Positions 48,101 through 58,500 of a stretch of 64,000 bases of DNA are shown here, piece after piece. Source of the stretch: Raphanus sativus (Eukaryota; Streptophyta; Magnoliopsida; Brassicales; Brassicaceae). The translations under genes were made by a program, and so were the position numbers. A model generated the notes under the pieces. It did no database searches. It worked only from the letters and a program-made list of their open reading frames with translations, and was not told where the DNA came from. The stretch is taken from the NCBI RefSeq assembly GCF_000801105.2, contig NC_079519.1, positions 6,880,668-6,944,667 of the forward strand. Reading direction: 5' to 3'. Position 1 is the stretch's first letter. Every line of letters begins with the position of its first letter.

Positions 48101-49555
48101 CATCGTGATTTCATCCTCTTCACCGATCATGACGCTCTTAAGCACTTGGATAGCCAGGTGAAAGTGTCGTCAAGACATGCCGGCTGGATTGCATACTTAC
48201 AGCAATTCACTTTCACCATCCGTCACAAATCAGGCAAGCTTAATCGTGTCGCTGATGCTCTTAGTCGCAGACACAGTCTCTTGACCACACTTCATACATC
48301 GGTGGCTGGTTTTGCTACATTCTCGGAACTCTACGAAGCAGACCCATACTTTGGGAAGGTTTGGCTAGAGGTGCGCGACAAGGGCAGGGATGATTTCTCC
48401 ATCATCGATGGTTTCTTATTTCGGGGCACCCAGTTATGTGTCCCTGATTGTAGCTTGCGGCTTCGTTTCATTGATGAACTGCACAGAGAAGGCCACGTTG
48501 GACGTGATCGCACCCTGCAGCTTGTGTCTGCTTCGTATTTTTGGCCGTCGTTGAGAAGGGATGTTGAGAGGTACGTTGAGAGGTGTCGCCCTTGCCAATT
48601 AGCCAAAGGTCACGCATCAAATGCAGGTCTATATTTGCCTCTACCGATTCCTACGCAGCCGTGGACTGATCTGAGCATGGATTTCGTGTTGGGTCTGCCG
48701 AGATCGCAGAGGGGTAATGACTCGATCTTCGTGGTGGTTGATCGTTTTTCAAAGATGGTGCACTTCATTCCTTGTAAGCGTACAACTGATGCAGTTCGTG
48801 TGGCTCAGTTGTTTTTCAGTGAAGTATTTCGCCTTCATGGGCTTCCTTCTTCTATTGTGTCTGATCGCGACACGAGATTTCTGAGTCATTTTTGGAGATC
48901 TTTGTGGAAGCTCCTGCGCACTAGCTTGGATATGAGCACGGCGTATCATCCTCAGTCTGATGGTCAGACGGAAGTGGTTAATCGTTCGCTTGGAAACATG
49001 TTGCGAGCTTTGATTGGTGATAATATCCGTTCCTGGGAGACAAGGTTGTGTCAGGCTGAGTTTGCTCACAATCACGCAACTAATAGGAGTTCTGGTTTCA
49101 GTCCATTTCAGGTGGTTTATGGGATGGTGCCTCGTTGCCCGTTGGACCTCGCTCCCCTGCCTGATCAAACACGCATACATGGAAAGGCAGAGGATTTTGT
49201 GACAGAGTTGCAGGAGGTTCACAAGTCTGTGTCTCGTAACTTGCAAGAATCGGCTCAGAAGTATAAGTCGAAAGCGGACACTAAGCGCAGAGAGCTCTTG
49301 TTTGGACCTAACGATTTGGTTTGGGTGGTGTTGACTAGGGACCGTCTCCCAGCTCATGAGTACAACAAGCTTCGTTCCCGTAAGATTGGTCCCGTGAGAG
49401 TGATTGAGCGCATAAACGATAATGCGTACCGTGTCGAGCTACCGCCTCATATCAAGACTGCAAATGTGTTCAACGTGAAGTTCTTGTCCAAGTACCATGG
49501 AGACAACGACATTCAAGATTCAGAGGCGAATCTTTTCTTACCCGGGGAGACCTGA
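45116..49555 (+). CDS. Gypsy gag-pol polyprotein
   Basis: 1479 aa, uninterrupted. In order: gag with a retrotransposon-gag region (about 120-270) and CCHC zinc knuckle CYSCGEPGHLQTAC (about 339-352); aspartic protease FVIDSGS (about 435); reverse transcriptase with KLDLKSGYHQIRI and VVYFDDIL (about 790); RNase H ELHSDASKLGIG (about 940); integrase with an HHCC zinc finger (H-x-H...CRPC, about 1120-1160) and the D,D35E core in MDFVLG, SDRDTRF and GQTEV. The C-terminal module has KIGPVRVIERINDNAYRVEL and a tail NVFNVKFLSKYHGD, like chromoviruses of the CRM type (inference). The stop TGA is formed by the first three bases of the 3' LTR. gag and pol share one frame. Confidence 0.95.
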   Translation: MAPRRQPQAAEFPLNEWEELRRTLVTMQENIQATIQHSLRDLTEAVHLQHDPDRLARNRYVRNRDYDQNLFEDGSTEVEDNPFAEDDHRQNNRGVFRHRDREDRSWETGFKVEIPEFHGGVRGEELLDWLVAVQELLEFKRVPEERKVSLVATRFRGKAASWWLQLKTARARAGKSTINSWAKLEKVMRKAFLPYNFDRTMFTRLQNLRQGSRSVDDYAEEFSLLLTRNEILDSEVQLVSRFIGGLRPQIQNAMSQFDPLTIAEAHRRAVAFELQFKSTSQTWNASSRSRGASLPETGAQGTTTKEVGETSTAKQAGATHAQAPAGELRRSTRPNALRCYSCGEPGHLQTACPNKTRRGLHTDEVKWDDEDDEHSEDILGELAEDRTAGDKGNILMLRRVCLAPMRQDDHPWLRSNIFASTCTIKGKICRFVIDSGSCRNVISEDAVNKLGLRRSDHPAPYKLVWLKEGTEIRIVHRVLVSFSIGDYYKDKIYCDVVPMDVCHLLLGRPWQFDRDVSHNGRTNVHSFFFEDRKIVLLPSQDLPPLPSQTQQQIPPHLREGTGSSNTVLLCSYATFTAELQEEKFAVALIATPTSTSEQGTLDPTISSLLDEFADVFPQELPLGLPPLRDIQHHIDLVHGASLPNRPHYRMSPQEHEELRKQVEELLAKGHVRESLSPCAVPALLIPKKDGSWRMCVDSRAINKITIRYRFPIPRLDDLLDQIGSACIFSKLDLKSGYHQIRIRPGDEWKTAFKTREGLFEWLVMPFGLSNAPSTFMRIMNQALRPFIGKFVVVYFDDILVFSSSWEAHLDHLRQVLLVLRQEQFFVARQKCEWGTKKVLFLGYIISDKGLAMDMSKVEAIRAWPVPKTITEVRSFHGLASFYRRFVAHFSTIMAPITECMKGTSFDWSTEATDAFELIKLKLTTAPVLVLPDFSLSFELHSDASKLGIGAVLSQNSRPVAFFSEKLSGARSRYSTYDVEFYAVVQAIRHWRHYLVHRDFILFTDHDALKHLDSQVKVSSRHAGWIAYLQQFTFTIRHKSGKLNRVADALSRRHSLLTTLHTSVAGFATFSELYEADPYFGKVWLEVRDKGRDDFSIIDGFLFRGTQLCVPDCSLRLRFIDELHREGHVGRDRTLQLVSASYFWPSLRRDVERYVERCRPCQLAKGHASNAGLYLPLPIPTQPWTDLSMDFVLGLPRSQRGNDSIFVVVDRFSKMVHFIPCKRTTDAVRVAQLFFSEVFRLHGLPSSIVSDRDTRFLSHFWRSLWKLLRTSLDMSTAYHPQSDGQTEVVNRSLGNMLRALIGDNIRSWETRLCQAEFAHNHATNRSSGFSPFQVVYGMVPRCPLDLAPLPDQTRIHGKAEDFVTELQEVHKSVSRNLQESAQKYKSKADTKRRELLFGPNDLVWVVLTRDRLPAHEYNKLRSRKIGPVRVIERINDNAYRVELPPHIKTANVFNVKFLSKYHGDNDIQDSEANLFLPGET

Positions 49556-49913
49556 TGCAGCGCATCCTTTAACTTGCAGGCCTCTGTTTTGATCCATTGA
49601 AACAGAGCCTATAACGTTTTCTTTTAAGTTGGGCTTTGGTTTTGTTTTTCGGTTATTTCATTTATTTCTAGATAAACATTAGTTAGAGATAAGATAGGAT
49701 CTTAGGAGAGATTTAGTAGTTACGCTATGTATATATTGACATACGCGTCGTTGTAAAAAGTTCACCTCATTATTGAATTATACAGAGCTTTGAAGCTTTT
49801 CTCTTTGCTTGTTCTTCGGCATTCATAGTTTGAATCAACGAAAACAGGAACCAAATCGACATTCGGGTATTCTTCGACTAAACGAATTCGTTTTGATAAC
49901 TTACGCTGCGCCA
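49553..49913 (+). repeat. 3' LTR of the gypsy element
   Basis: 361 bp, identical to the 5' LTR. Its first three bases are the stop codon of gag-pol. Confidence 0.95.
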
Positions 49914-50280
49914 CGTTTATGTAGGTATAAACGTAAAGAAAACAACCGTCAATTTTATTTCAGTTACATTTCTTCTGTATATAATTTACAGTTTTCTTTC
50001 TGCATTAAACGTGCATAATTCCTCAGTTATGGTACTTGCATAAAGATTATAATGGACAAATTAGGTGAGTTAATAGTTACAAAGGAAAAGAAAAGTGATT
50101 GTGTATAAAGAAAATCAACCAATAAACCGTGGTGATATCAATATATTATTAGTTCCTACCAAAGATCATTAGTGTAAAGAAAGAAGAAGATCGGACCGAA
50201 AGTTGCCATATCCATTCAAGTCAGAAAAAGCTAAACAATTTCAGGGAGGGATAATTAGAACATTTCCAAGGGTTCATTCT

Positions 50281-50515
50281 ATTTTCTACACTAAAATAGA
50301 GTGACTCTATAATAGAGATGGAGTTTGCTCCAATAGATACTCTATTTTAGAGTAGAAAATAGAGTGATGAACAAAAAAAAAACAACTTACTCTATATTTG
50401 GAGTAAACCTATTTTTCACTCTATTATAGAGTGAAAAATAGAGTATCATTGGAGTATTTTTACTCTAAACTCTATTTTAGAGTGAAAAATAGAGTGGAGT
50501 TGGAGATGCTCTTAG
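50281..50515. repeat. Cluster of ACTCTATTwTAGAGT palindromes
   Basis: At least eight copies of CTCTAT(T/A)...TAGAGT motifs in both orientations within 235 bp, separated by AAAAATAGAGT and TTGGAGAT segments. This pattern is typical of a Brassicaceae MITE with internal repeats. No coding capacity. Confidence 0.6.
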
Positions 50516-50559
50516 CAAAAATAGTTAAAATAAAATAACAATTTGTCTTGAAAAACAAA

Positions 50560-50812
50560 TACTCCATCCGTTTCATAATACTTGATGTTTTACCTTAGTG
50601 CACAAAGATTAAGAAAATTATATTTTTTTAATAAAAATTATTTTAAAGATATAATTTAAAATCAATTAACCAATAATAAAAAAGTATGTGAAATCTAATT
50701 GGTTGAACAGTTTCCAATAAAGTTAAAGTAACCTTAAAATCTCAAAACTTCATCTAATTTGAAACAAAATTATACTTCTAAAACATCATCTATTATGAAA
50801 CGGAGGGAGTAG
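50560..50812. mobile_element. MITE with TACTCCATCCGTTTC ends
   Basis: Ends TACTCCATCCGTTTCATAAT and the reverse complement of ATTATGAAACGGAGGGAGTA match over 20 bp with one difference. TA at the borders suits a Stowaway/mariner-type target duplication. AT-rich, non-coding. Confidence 0.75.
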
Positions 50813-51620
50813 ATAATAGTTCAGGTAATTACGACATCATTACTCATTAGGGGTTTTCTCAAGCGAGTTGTGGGTCCCAAAATTACACGTGTCGAATGCG
50901 TGGACGCTATAACTGGGCCTTCCTCATGTGGGTTATTTCTTCAAGTGCAGGTTCTCCACTTGTTTCAGATCCCTCTTTTTTGTCAACTGTTACTCAGCTC
51001 TTGGATTAGATTTTATCTGATTTTGGAGATTATAACTACATTGCATCACATATATAGTGAAACCTGAAATGAAAATTCACAAAAAATTAGATTAGTTCAT
51101 ATCCCCAATATCATGGACTGATTCTACAATTTTTTCTCCAAATTTACTAAAGTAAAATATACTCTACTCTTTTATAATCTTTTAAATTTTCTAATTCTAT
51201 AATTATTTATTTTCAGTGGAAAAGATTAATTATCCGCAATTTAACAATTGAATTAGATTTTATTTAACATTTAGGCAAACTGACAAATTAAATTCATAAT
51301 GTTTTTTCACATAGATTAGAATCTTTGTGTAAATAACTATTCTTTCTTCTGATGATAAAAATAAATTTAAATTTTCATAAAAAGAAAACTGACAAATTAA
51401 ATCGAGTTGGATATTATACTATATGACAAGAGTACAATGTTTACTACGGATATGTTTTAAAACTGTTCCTCTAAGATTTTATAATAGTAGTAATGACACT
51501 GGACCAACTAAGGACAACCTCAGCTCCCACATACAATGAATCAGATTCAGAATATGACTATTCAGAATATGACTATGTAACCAATGAAAAGCATTAACGA
51601 CAAAACACCAATAATAATAA

Positions 51621-51678
<58 letters not shown>

Positions 51679-52719
51679 CTGTATAAAAATAGTTTAATGC
51701 AAAAGCTATGGAATCTCTTGATGTTCGAGCCAGATGTAATCTCGTGTGGATCCAAAAAATGCCTTATTTGTTTTCTTTTTTCTTTTTCCTTTCCGGAGAT
51801 AAATTTTTATTCCGAGTTTTCGTTTTCACAGAACAGTATCTTTGTTAAATTTCCCCACGATGGTTTGATATCTTCGGAGAAACGGTATTTCCCCACGATG
51901 GTTTATCTTGTACTTGTTGAGATCTCGAGTTACTTAACAATTATTACGGCAGTTCAATAATTGATGTCCATATCAAACCATAACGTTTGTAACTATAAGA
52001 AATTAGTAGTGTTAATTTAGAAGTTACTGCTCAGTTGATATCATTTTGAACTCATGGACAAAGACGTTAACTATCCAACTAACACACCATAATCATACTC
52101 TAAAAAGCAGCACTAGATTTTGGGAGTTGTAGTATGATTCTTTCGATTTGATATTCATTTTTATCAAAATATTTTACAAGATCGAAATACCTTTGGACCT
52201 GATCGGACAAAAGCGAGACACAAGCACTGACTGGTCAACTACACCTAATGTATATAAGCAAAAAAAAAGAAAATCTCTCCAATTGGCAAAAACTAATCAA
52301 CAAAGATGTATGATTTGATTCTTAACGGTAAAATACTATTATAATGCACTTAAAAGAAATTTATTTATTCATTGCGAAAACCAAAACACCATATCATCTT
52401 CACGCCTTCCTTCACTCGTTTCTTCAAAGTACTGCACAAACCAAATGCAAATTTTTTATCATTTAAAATAAATAACAGATACCACAAAATCAAAATATTT
52501 CTCATAACAAAATAACAGAGTATCTAAATCAAAGGAAAGACCCCCTATCATGTTTTACCAATATAAACGAAAAGATTTTGTATGTTTTGACGTTTGGAAC
52601 ACACACAAGTGTTCATGAAACAGATATAAAACAGGAAAGAGTATATATTTTGAAGCTACCTGCAATCAAATAAGAAAAAGAGAGGAGAAAAGGTGATATT
52701 TTTTTGAAGTTTGAAAGAT
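50813..52719. other. Intergenic DNA with AAT microsatellite
   Basis: No gene recognised. An (AAT)n microsatellite lies at 51610-51679. The rest is AT-rich. Confidence 0.4.
51610..51679. repeat. AAT trinucleotide microsatellite
   Basis: More than 20 AAT/ATA units with one interruption. Confidence 0.9.
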
Positions 52720-54844
52720 TCATTGGAGGACTTTCTTGGGGTCAAGCTGTCCACTGGAGTAACTAGATGGAACCGCAGAGAGCTCGAGTCTTCCTTTCCA
52801 TTCTTCACCTGGTTTTAATGTGATCGGTCTTTCCACAGCTGCAGCTTCAACACATAACATATGCTTATAGTCTTCATCTCCCAAGTCCGATATCGACTTT
52901 GACTTCTTATCCCAAGGATTCCACACCACTTGACCACATGAATACGAATGGTGTAATTAGTAATACCAAACTAGGATTCTGATAAAAAAACAGCAACAGG
53001 GTTTTAGGTTTTACCTGCATCAGCAAGCCCGTCCTTGCGTACAACGAAAGTCCTCTTTTTCTCGTGGTCCAAAATAGCAATCTTTGTAGGAGTGCTTAGG
53101 TAAATCTTGTCAATCTAGTTTTCAAACAAGTGTCAAGTTTATTTTTTTCTAAGTGATGACACAAATAATTGAGAAGAAGGGCGAGATTGGATTTCGCAAA
53201 CTTACTTCGGATTCAAAAGTAATAGCATCACCTTGCTCCGTAAAACGTTCTCTGTTCTTTAAGTTGTCTAGATAATCCAGCGTCTCCAACCCTTCAACCC
53301 TTACTTCACTGAACACAAACGAACCGATGCATGTCAATGTTTATAGATGTAGAGGTTTAACACAATATAAACTCCATACTTTAAAAACAAAACACATTAG
53401 AGATCGAGGCCTTCAAAAACGACCAGTAAAATCGCAACCAAAGTTGGCATGAAAAATACATGAATGCAGCAATGAGATTACCTGATGTCCGAGACGGAGA
53501 AATAGGTGTGATAAGCAAATGTGAATGTAAACGGCTTTCCATCAGCGTTGGTGTTCCTGATACGAGATGTCAGTGTCAATTCTCCTTCAGATCCCAAGTT
53601 CACCCTCATCCGGAACTCAAAACTGAAAAATGGATACACGGAGATGAAGACCCATATTCAATGTAGACCTTTCTAGTTTAATACGTTCTAAGAATCTTAC
53701 TTGTAAGGCCATGTCTTAAGATCGTCTTCAGTTGGCCTGAGGATGAGGTCAACGAAAGCATTAGAAGAAGAGTTCGTAGGCAAAGGAGGTGGGGTAGCAT
53801 CAACTTCCCAGATCCTGTTTCTAGCGAATCCATGTGATTCGAGTGTACCAAGGTTACTGAACTGCACGTACAAAAGAAAAAAGAAGAAGAGAATTTCCAT
53901 GAGCACATTCAATAGTAAAATGGAACAAACAGAAGGAAGAAATATATAAACACATACTTGAGGAAAGCAAAGAGGAATCCCTCCACGGATTGGTTTAGGA
54001 GGCTTGAATATAGCCTGCACAAAACGCATAGCACAATGGTCTCAGAGCTCTATTGCTTGAAGCTCATACACTCACTAAACGAGGCAAAAACAAACTACTC
54101 TAGTATGAGAAAAAAATTACTAGACTGCAAAATCAAATGTCCTCTATTCTTTCACATGCTTCTCTTGGGGAAATTAAACTAAACATGAAGTAAAAGAATC
54201 CACAGATCCAACCAAGAAAGAGGAAACATCTAATGGTAAATGTTTAGCATCCAATATCAACTTGTTAAGGCATTATTCTTATTCTCTCCACAGATTCAAC
54301 TAAAAAGTGAACAGTATATAGAGCCCTTAGTATGTTTCTAAAGGAGTTTGAAGCTTTTTTTTCAATGTAAATCAGATGGAAGATGGTATGTATAACCTTG
54401 CTGCTGAGGTAAAGTAACTCTTCTCCGTTTTCATTCTTCCAAGAAGTCACATGACCACCATACAAGTATACCTACATTTATTTATGTCACAAGGAATAAT
54501 CATTAACTGATGAGATCAATCACTCGGAATTGATCAATTACATCTTCGTAAGATACCAGATCCATGGATTCTCATAGACTAGAAACTACTTTTTGAGTGA
54601 GAGATAAATCCACAGATCTATTTCAAATCACTAGGGATGAGATTCACAATCGCAATCAAGCTAGAAGAACAGCGATCACAAGCAAAGCAAAAACAAAAGA
54701 TTTCAGATCAGTATCGGCGAGGGTGATCAGTTACAGAGAGTGAAAAAGGACCTCGGCGGAGCGGTTACGAGACTCGCGGAGGACGATTTTGTCGAGGCCA
54801 TTGATACCTTTGGCGAGCTCAAAACAAGGATGCTTCGTCGCCAT
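52720..54844 (-). CDS. Aldose-1-epimerase-like protein (galactose mutarotase fold)
   Basis: Eight coding exons on the minus strand: 54844..54752, 54471..54397, 54014..53958, 53861..53701, 53622..53482, 53308..53206, 53114..53015 and 52928..52720. They give 312 aa, the length I recall for Arabidopsis AT5G57330. The last intron uses an AAG acceptor, the others TAG or CAG. Family signatures are YLYGGHVTSWKN, the loop KPIRGGIPLCFPQF, LESHGFARNRIWEV, the catalytic-type FTFAYHTYFSVSD, and VVWNPWDKKSKSISDLGDED. This is the glucose-6-phosphate 1-epimerase type, which interconverts anomers of hexose phosphates; the exact plant substrate is uncertain. No signal peptide, so cytosolic. It is tail-to-head with VLN5. 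Confidence 0.9.
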
Positions 54845-55531
54845 CGATATTTTACCAGAATCAAAAAACAAGATCTCCTCTACCCTTCTTATTCTCTCAG
54901 TCCCTTTTTGTAAAATAAAATAAAAGAAAATCTTCTTCACTGATATCCTTCCTTCACGCTAAAGAGTGAAAAAGGTAACCTCTAAACCTTTTTTGCCGTT
55001 TTTTGTTCGAACCGCATCTCTCTCTCTCTCTTATTATGCCTCTGTAATGCTTTTATATTTATTTTAGCTTTTACTCCGTTTTAATACTTTTAGTTTATAA
55101 CATAAATCAAAGAAATTAAAAACATGCGATGGATTAATGAGGATTACTGAAGAAGATAGGTTGAATTGTCAAGTCTAGGGAATGCAAAATCTACAGCCAC
55201 ACAGATCCGTGAGATAATAATAACACACAAGAATCCTAAGTATCATCCATCTTCTGTAATGACAAAAATGTTATAATTTGATTATTTGTAAAGCAAGCTC
55301 AAAAGGTGAAGGAAGATAAAATGTATGATAGCCCTCTCTTTGAGTAGTGTTTCTTCAACTCCAAAGTCGAAAAAGGAAGAAAGATCAAGTCTAGCATAAC
55401 CACTATACTAAACTGGGTTCCTCTTGATCCATCATTGCATCACAATCTGACTCCTCAGTTGAACCTGCTCTTCTCATCTATCAAATAGGTTCAGATTCCG
55501 AGAAAAGGATCAGCTGAGGGGAAGAGTTTGT

Positions 55532-58500
55532 TCAGAATAATTGAACAGCCATTTTAAGCTTGTTTTGTTTCCACTTTGGCAGTTTATAAAACTCTTTCTT
55601 TGTCATTTCAAGTTTCTCCTTGAACTCTCCTGCACTCATGTATGCCTGGGGAAACAGAAGCTCTCTTCATTAGGACACAAAACCACAATCTTATAACAAT
55701 AGTGTTTTTGAAGAAGAAGAAAGCTGACCTCTCTTCTAGCGAGGTCGATATCTGGAGCAGGATCCTCTGAGTCCGTTTTGAGGCGTTCGTATGGGAAAGT
55801 AGGCAGGTTGCTGTCTTCTTCTTCTGCTTCTTCTTCTTCTTTTGAATCTTCATGAATGTTGTTCATTGATTCTTCCTCTGTCGTCTCTGCTGTCGCCGGC
55901 TTTGGTGCCTCTGCTTCGTTTGTAGCTTCTTCATGCATCAAAAAAGATCAAACAAGGGTAAGCTCAACTTTTCTAACCATATCGATGGTTTTGGGGGGTG
56001 TTTAAATGTGACTGCGCACCTTCAGATGAACTGGGGGTAGTAGTAGGTGCTTCTTGAGGAGTAGGCCTAAATTTCTCGAAAAGAGCTGTGCGGGCAGCAA
56101 AAGCTGCGGATTTGGGGGCGAGCTTTCTGAGGTCTGGTGCATGAGATTTCGGGTAAAGCTTCCGGACCAATGGGCTAACCATAGGTGGTGGAGTTGATTG
56201 GTTTCTTGTGCCTAATTTCTCAAAGTTTGCAGCAAGGGCGTTGAAAGCTGGAGATCGTCCCCTCACACGAGCTCTGTCTGGACTAGACGTCATACTTCTT
56301 GACCGCGGCTGCGATTTGTCTGGAACGCTGGATCGGCTACTATACACTGGTACTCTCCTTTTAGGTTTCTGACAGCAAAAAAAAAAGACTCAACATATAA
56401 GCCAGAAGTTCAGAAATGTAACCAAATGAGGTTAAGGTTTTTACATCTAGAAGCGGCTTTCCTTTGTTTGTTAGGACTGCAAGCTTTTTCTGGAAAGAGT
56501 TTCCATGCATCTGAACCAAGTGTAGAGTTAGATTCCAGGGAGCGAACATGGGGCAAGTGTACAGAGAGAGGGAGAGAGAGAGAGAGAAGTCACTTACTGC
56601 AGATTTAGAAGAGTCCCAGGTGAAGAACCGAGTAAAAAATGGAGGTTCGGTTCCTTCAGTTACAATGTATATCGGTGTCTCGCTTGCTAGATTCTCAAGA
56701 AGAAAATCGTGCTTAAGGAATTTCTGTTGAGGCAGAGGATTCATAAGAACACTTTTGTAGTTTTGGTACGTTAATAATAGTAGAATGAATGTTAAGTACC
56801 TCTCCAATGTTTAAAACTTGTGGTTTCTTCTTGGGGTCAACTTGTTGCCCGACCCAGACAAAGATCTCAGTGTGACAATCCAGAATGAAGATATCTTCAG
56901 TCATCAAATCATCTTGAGTGAAGCTGAAGATCTCTGTTACCTATATGCGGATAAAAATGAAAGAAAATAATAGCCTTGTTAGATGTGGGATGATAACATG
57001 AACATGGCTTATAATAATGAAAAACATAAGTTACCTTTAGATTTTCTGGTAAGATGAGCAACATCCATGAGATGATCAAGGGAGAACAAACCCCACCAGA
57101 GAATGAAATGCAGATAAGAGTTTATATCAGTTCTTGGATTTAGAAAAAAAAAAAAGTGAAATTCGTGGAACATATGTTGCCAAAATGGTTTTTACCGTTT
57201 GAGAATGTGCAAGAGAAGAGATGAGGATCACTCTCTCCATCCTTTTTGATCTTCTGGCTCGGATATTCTGATTTCCCTCCTAATAATTCCCAAAACTGTT
57301 CACACTCTGAACCTTCCTTTTGTGCCTTCGTGTGTTCATTTGGCTGTATTAAAATAAATAAAAAGGACAAGAACCAGAGGTTCAACCATATGTGAGATCT
57401 GAGGAGGTAAACTTTCAAATGCAGAAACAAAGCTCAATATTACCTTGATCAGATCCAACATTCTCTCCATGAGTTCTTTATCATCCGAGGAAGTTAGATT
57501 GCCACACCAAGTGAAAACAGTAGAGTCACCATGTAGTATATAACAATGCGAAGAGTTTAGCCCTGTTGAAACCTGTTGGAGCCAGATAATAGTTGAGTTA
57601 TCTGTCTTACACTTATGAACAAGAAAGCTGCTTGATTATGGTTTTAAGTACACGTACCGCTTCTATCTGTATGGCTTGCATGTTCTCTGGTCCAGAACCT
57701 TGAACCCTAAACAACGCAACACCTGCTGCATCGTAAGTAGTATCAGGGACTTCGTTCTCTGTTACGTACTTCTTGAAAGCATCACTTAAACCACCCTGCG
57801 ACAAAGATAAACCATTTTTTCGTAGAGATTTGCCATAAAAGATCACTTTCAAAACTAACAAAGGAAAAACTTAGATGTTACCTTAAATGTGATGAAGCTT
57901 TGCATGATCACGAAGAATTGTATCGGTTCTTTTCCTTCGTAAATGCGAGCCTGCACAGATTAAGACTAATAAACTCCTGTCCGAAGTGTATATTGGCTTT
58001 AGAATCTATAACGGGAAGAAGCACCTGAGCCGGCATAAACTTCATGAATTCAACCATCTTACTTGCAATGGAAATAGCAGATGCTCTGTCTTCCTATACA
58101 TATCATCATCAGTGAGCACATATAGAGAGAAAGAAGCTTTATATGTATGTATATGTGATGAAATATACCTCAACGCTTTGCTTTCCAAACCAAGTACCCA
58201 CTAGATGTTCCTCTCTGTCTTCTCCTGGATATGAGTACTGAAATATGTAACAGTCTCCGCTGTAGAACTTGGATTGCTCTGCTGCTTCGAGAGAGATCTT
58301 TTCCTCACCATTGATTCGCCAGACCTGAAAAAAAAAATCATAGTTAACAATCAAATGACTATGTAATGGTTATGTTCACTTATTCGAACACATCAACGCC
58401 TGCGTCAACAAAGATAAAGTCACTACCTGGAGATTTCCTGTGGCATCAATGTATGGTTTAGGTTCGTCTTTAGAAGAAGAAGAAGAAGAAGTCTTGACCA

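Larger units (their letters stand above)
44682..49913 (+). mobile_element. Intact Ty3/gypsy retrotransposon (chromovirus-like)
   Basis: Two 361-bp LTRs (44682-45042, 49553-49913) that I find identical base for base, TGATGCAGC...GCGCCA, flanked by the 5-bp target duplication CGTTT (44677-44681, 49914-49918). The tRNA-Met-type primer-binding site TGGTATCAGAGC is at 45046-45057. A single gag-pol ORF fills the interior. Identical LTRs mean a very recent insertion. Confidence 0.96.

Noticed and set aside
48749..49357. 202-codon minus-strand ORF opposite the gypsy integrase
   Set aside because: A shadow of the intact gag-pol frame, with no recognisable domain.
51697..51960. 87-codon ORF after the AAT microsatellite
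   Set aside because: Low-complexity Phe/Ser composition, no splice partner, no recognised family.
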